This document shows, piece after piece, positions 61,820 through 64,000 of a DNA stretch of 64,000 nucleotides. A program made the translations under genes and the position numbers. The first letter of the stretch is position 1. Each line of letters starts with the position of its first letter. Under the pieces are notes generated by a model that saw only the letters and a list, made by a program, of their open reading frames with translations, did not search any database and had not been told where the DNA came from. Source of the DNA: Hedera helix (Eukaryota > Streptophyta > Magnoliopsida > Apiales > Araliaceae); NCBI GenBank assembly GCA_947179155.2, contig OX359281.1, positions 39,600,967 through 39,664,966 on the forward strand, given 5' to 3'.

Positions 61820-63962
61820 AGTTGGTATCAGAGCTGATAGGTTATAAACCTTAGGTAAGAGTACCTTAGGCTATAACCGTGTAGAAGATAAGTAAAATGT
61901 TAAATGATTAAACTCCGAAAGAGTTTAAGTAATGAGAGATGAATTTGGAAAATTCATATATAGAAGATTATCCAAAGATGGATTTAAGAAGATATAAGAG
62001 AGATGAAAAAGGTCATATTGTACCTAATTTGAAGAAGTGATAGAAAATATCTTATGATAAGATTTTGAGAAGCATAAAGAAAATGCTAATAAGGTCATGA
62101 AATGATCTAGAGAGATGAACTCGTAATAAGGCAGATGTGCTAAAATATGAATGGATAAAATTCGTATTCAGTTAAGAAAAAAAATTAGAGGTTAAGTTGA
62201 GTTGTAAAATTCCTCGTATGGATTTGTGCTTGGTTTTAGAACCGCTTAGCTTCCTATATTAATATAGTGGTTGAGTTGAACGAACCCTTGTATGGGCGGG
62301 GGCTATGATATGTCAGCGAACCAATTTGGGAGATGCTGCTGCGAAACTTGGCACGATCAGTGTGTATCGTAGGATAAACGTATGCACTGATGGCAAGTAT
62401 TCCTTACAGTGTTGAACAGTTGGGGAACTGATATATTTGTTCTTGGTTTAGCGACCGCTTGACTTCCTATATTGATTAGTGGCCGAGTTGACCAATTTCT
62501 TGTATGGGCAGGAAATTGTGTTTGGTTTGACGACCACTCCTGGTGTCGCGCTATTTGTTATATGAATGTTGAGAAGGTGATTCTTTTCTCATGTATAACG
62601 AATAGGTAGAGAATGTTAAGATAAGTTCGTATTCTGAGAACCGACACGTATAGAAAGTTTGTGACTCATAATTATGTGGTGGAACCCCTCAGCGAATGGG
62701 CGACTTTGGCCTGACTAGGACAAGTTCCTCAAACCATATGATTGTGGTAAGTTCCTGAACCCAAATACGTGATAAGTTTGATGAACAGTGATTATGGGTA
62801 GAGTTAAGTAGCAAGATTAAAGCTATACTAGATATAGTTATTAAGCTGGAAAAGAATGCGGAGGAGAAATTTGAGGTGTTTTGAGGTTTTAGGATATTCC
62901 AAATCTTCTAGCTATGCTAGACTTTGAAATTCTTAAAATCGTGCTAAATTCGCACTTTTGTGTCTTTGAAAAGACAAATGTATTTTAGAGATCATTAATG
63001 CACTTAGTGCAGAGATGATAAACGATGGAGTCATCAATGCAGAGTAACCTAGTGTTGGATGGTATTTTAAGCCCACTATGGTACGAAGTAATATGACAAA
63101 GTCAAAATGATTTTCAGTATTTTGAAACGTTAAAGAGGAGTCTATGCTAATTGTTTCGGCTAGACGAATTGATTTGAAAATATCAAAATGTATTTATAAA
63201 ATCATCGCATGCCATTAAAGCCATGGTGCAGAGATGAAAAAGACGGAATCCTCAACGTACTGTTGCAACGGTGCGGTATCATGAAGTCCTATAAATAAAT
63301 TTTAGTTACTTTAACTAATCTGAAATGATTTTTGAATCGTAATATACGAACAGTTCAATGATGTGAGTCTACGTCATTTATTTTGACTAGACACTTTTGG
63401 TCAGAAATGACTCAAGTTTTATTTTCCAATCCAACTTATGCTGGAGCGGAATTTTGTAGTAAATCTGAGGTGAACAACCCCATAATGGGGGATATGTCAG
63501 AGCCATGAATAAATAACCCGCGAGGGGGCGCCCAACAGTGGTGGCATGCTGATATGGGTTGGTAAATCCAAAGAGGTCGACCCCAAAAGAAGTCGTTGTG
63601 CACAGCGCTAGAGTACGATAGGCTGATCACCTAGCGTACAAAACCATTGTGGTATGTTTTCAGTCATTGTGATTGATAAATATTCTCGCAGTACGTTTAC
63701 AGTCTTTATGACTCCTCAGAATAGTATGAAAGCTTTAATGAATATTTTGATTTTCAATTTATTTTTTTGTAAGATATTGATTTTCAATTTATTCTTCTGC
63801 AAGATATTCCATTGTTCTGGAATTATGAGTTTAGAAGTATGAACTTCCTAGCAAAGGGTGGTCATAAAATGTGATGAGTAAAGAGTTGTACTCAGTGATG
63901 AAAATTGGTAGAAGGACGTATGAGATAATTTCGGGGACGAAATTTTTAGAAGAAGGGGTGAA
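61820..63962 (+). other. LARD interior, non-coding
   Basis: No gag, protease, RT or integrase motif in any frame; the longest frames are about 60 codons. It begins with a tRNA-Met primer site (TGGTATCAGAGC, 61823-61834) and ends with a polypurine tract (GAAGAAGGGGTGAA, 63949-63962). A segment is repeated: the ACCGCTT..CTTCCTATATT..GTTGA..CTTGTATGGGC block at about 62240-62300 recurs at 62450-62510. Confidence 0.8.
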
Positions 63963-64000
63963 TGTAATATCCCGGATATTTAAATGAATTAGAAATAAAA

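Larger units (their letters stand above)
57627..64000 (+). mobile_element. LARD-like non-autonomous retrotransposon, runs off the window
   Basis: 5' LTR 57627-61819, tRNA-Met primer site at 61823, a 2.1-kb interior without gag or pol motifs, a polypurine tract, and the first 38 bases of the 3' LTR from 63963, identical to the 5' LTR start. Terminal sequences (TGTAATATCCCGG..GTCGTCACA) are Tekay/Del-like, so an autonomous Ty3 relative probably moves it. Complete length would be about 10.5 kb. Probable target duplication ACCTT (57622-57626); the other side is outside the window. Confidence 0.85.

Overview
The window is nuclear DNA of a flowering plant, most likely a eudicot. It has spliced genes with GT-AG introns, a LEAF RUST 10-like receptor kinase, a sterol C5-desaturase, a GT14 glycosyltransferase, and a dense load of plant LTR retrotransposons (Athila, a CRM-like chromovirus, Tekay/Del-like LTRs, Copia), plus a Helitron, MITEs and hAT remnants. 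The species cannot be named from the sequence. Only one host gene looks intact, the sterol C5-desaturase on the minus strand (three exons, 9277-11994, 266 residues). All other host-gene sequence is broken or partial.

Left part (1-12 kb). After AT-rich intergenic DNA comes a LRK10-like receptor kinase pseudogene (2839-6322) with several frameshifts and a 1.06-kb insertion flanked by an 85-bp duplication of its own exon. Its 3' end, the spacer and the 3' end of the neighbouring desaturase were then duplicated in tandem (blocks 6183-7628 and 8221-9522), and a Copia RNase H fragment fills the junction exactly. The intact desaturase follows.

Middle part (12.8-29.1 kb). This is a nested retrotransposon pair. 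A CRM-like Ty3 element (12839-29068, 726-bp LTRs, TSD tcaag) was split in its 5' LTR by an Athila element lying on the opposite strand (13104-23472). The Athila has one LTR, a tRNA-Asp primer site, a gag-pol frame broken by a single stop, and an intact 393-codon env-position ORF. Between pol and env it carries a striking GC-rich array with 31/62-bp periodicity that recurs, inverted, in its LTR.

Right part (29-64 kb). This is a graveyard of elements. There are four copies of one 2.8-kb LTR family (29969, 49488, 52704, 56241), two of them clean solo LTRs with 5-bp TSDs. Also present are a Copia-like solo LTR, a 1.34-kb non-autonomous Helitron with intact termini, a kinase gene fragment next to a MITE-like repeat, a broken hAT transposase, a Del-like solo LTR, and a tandem duplication that gives an empty-site control for a 148-bp hAT-type MITE. 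A broken GT14 glycosyltransferase is cut off by a deleted Athila. The window ends in a large non-coding retrotransposon derivative (LARD-like, 4.2-kb LTR, 2.1-kb interior without gag or pol) that runs off the edge. The genes do not form a pathway together; the region reads as a gene-poor, retrotransposon-rich, possibly pericentromeric stretch. No RNA genes were recognised.
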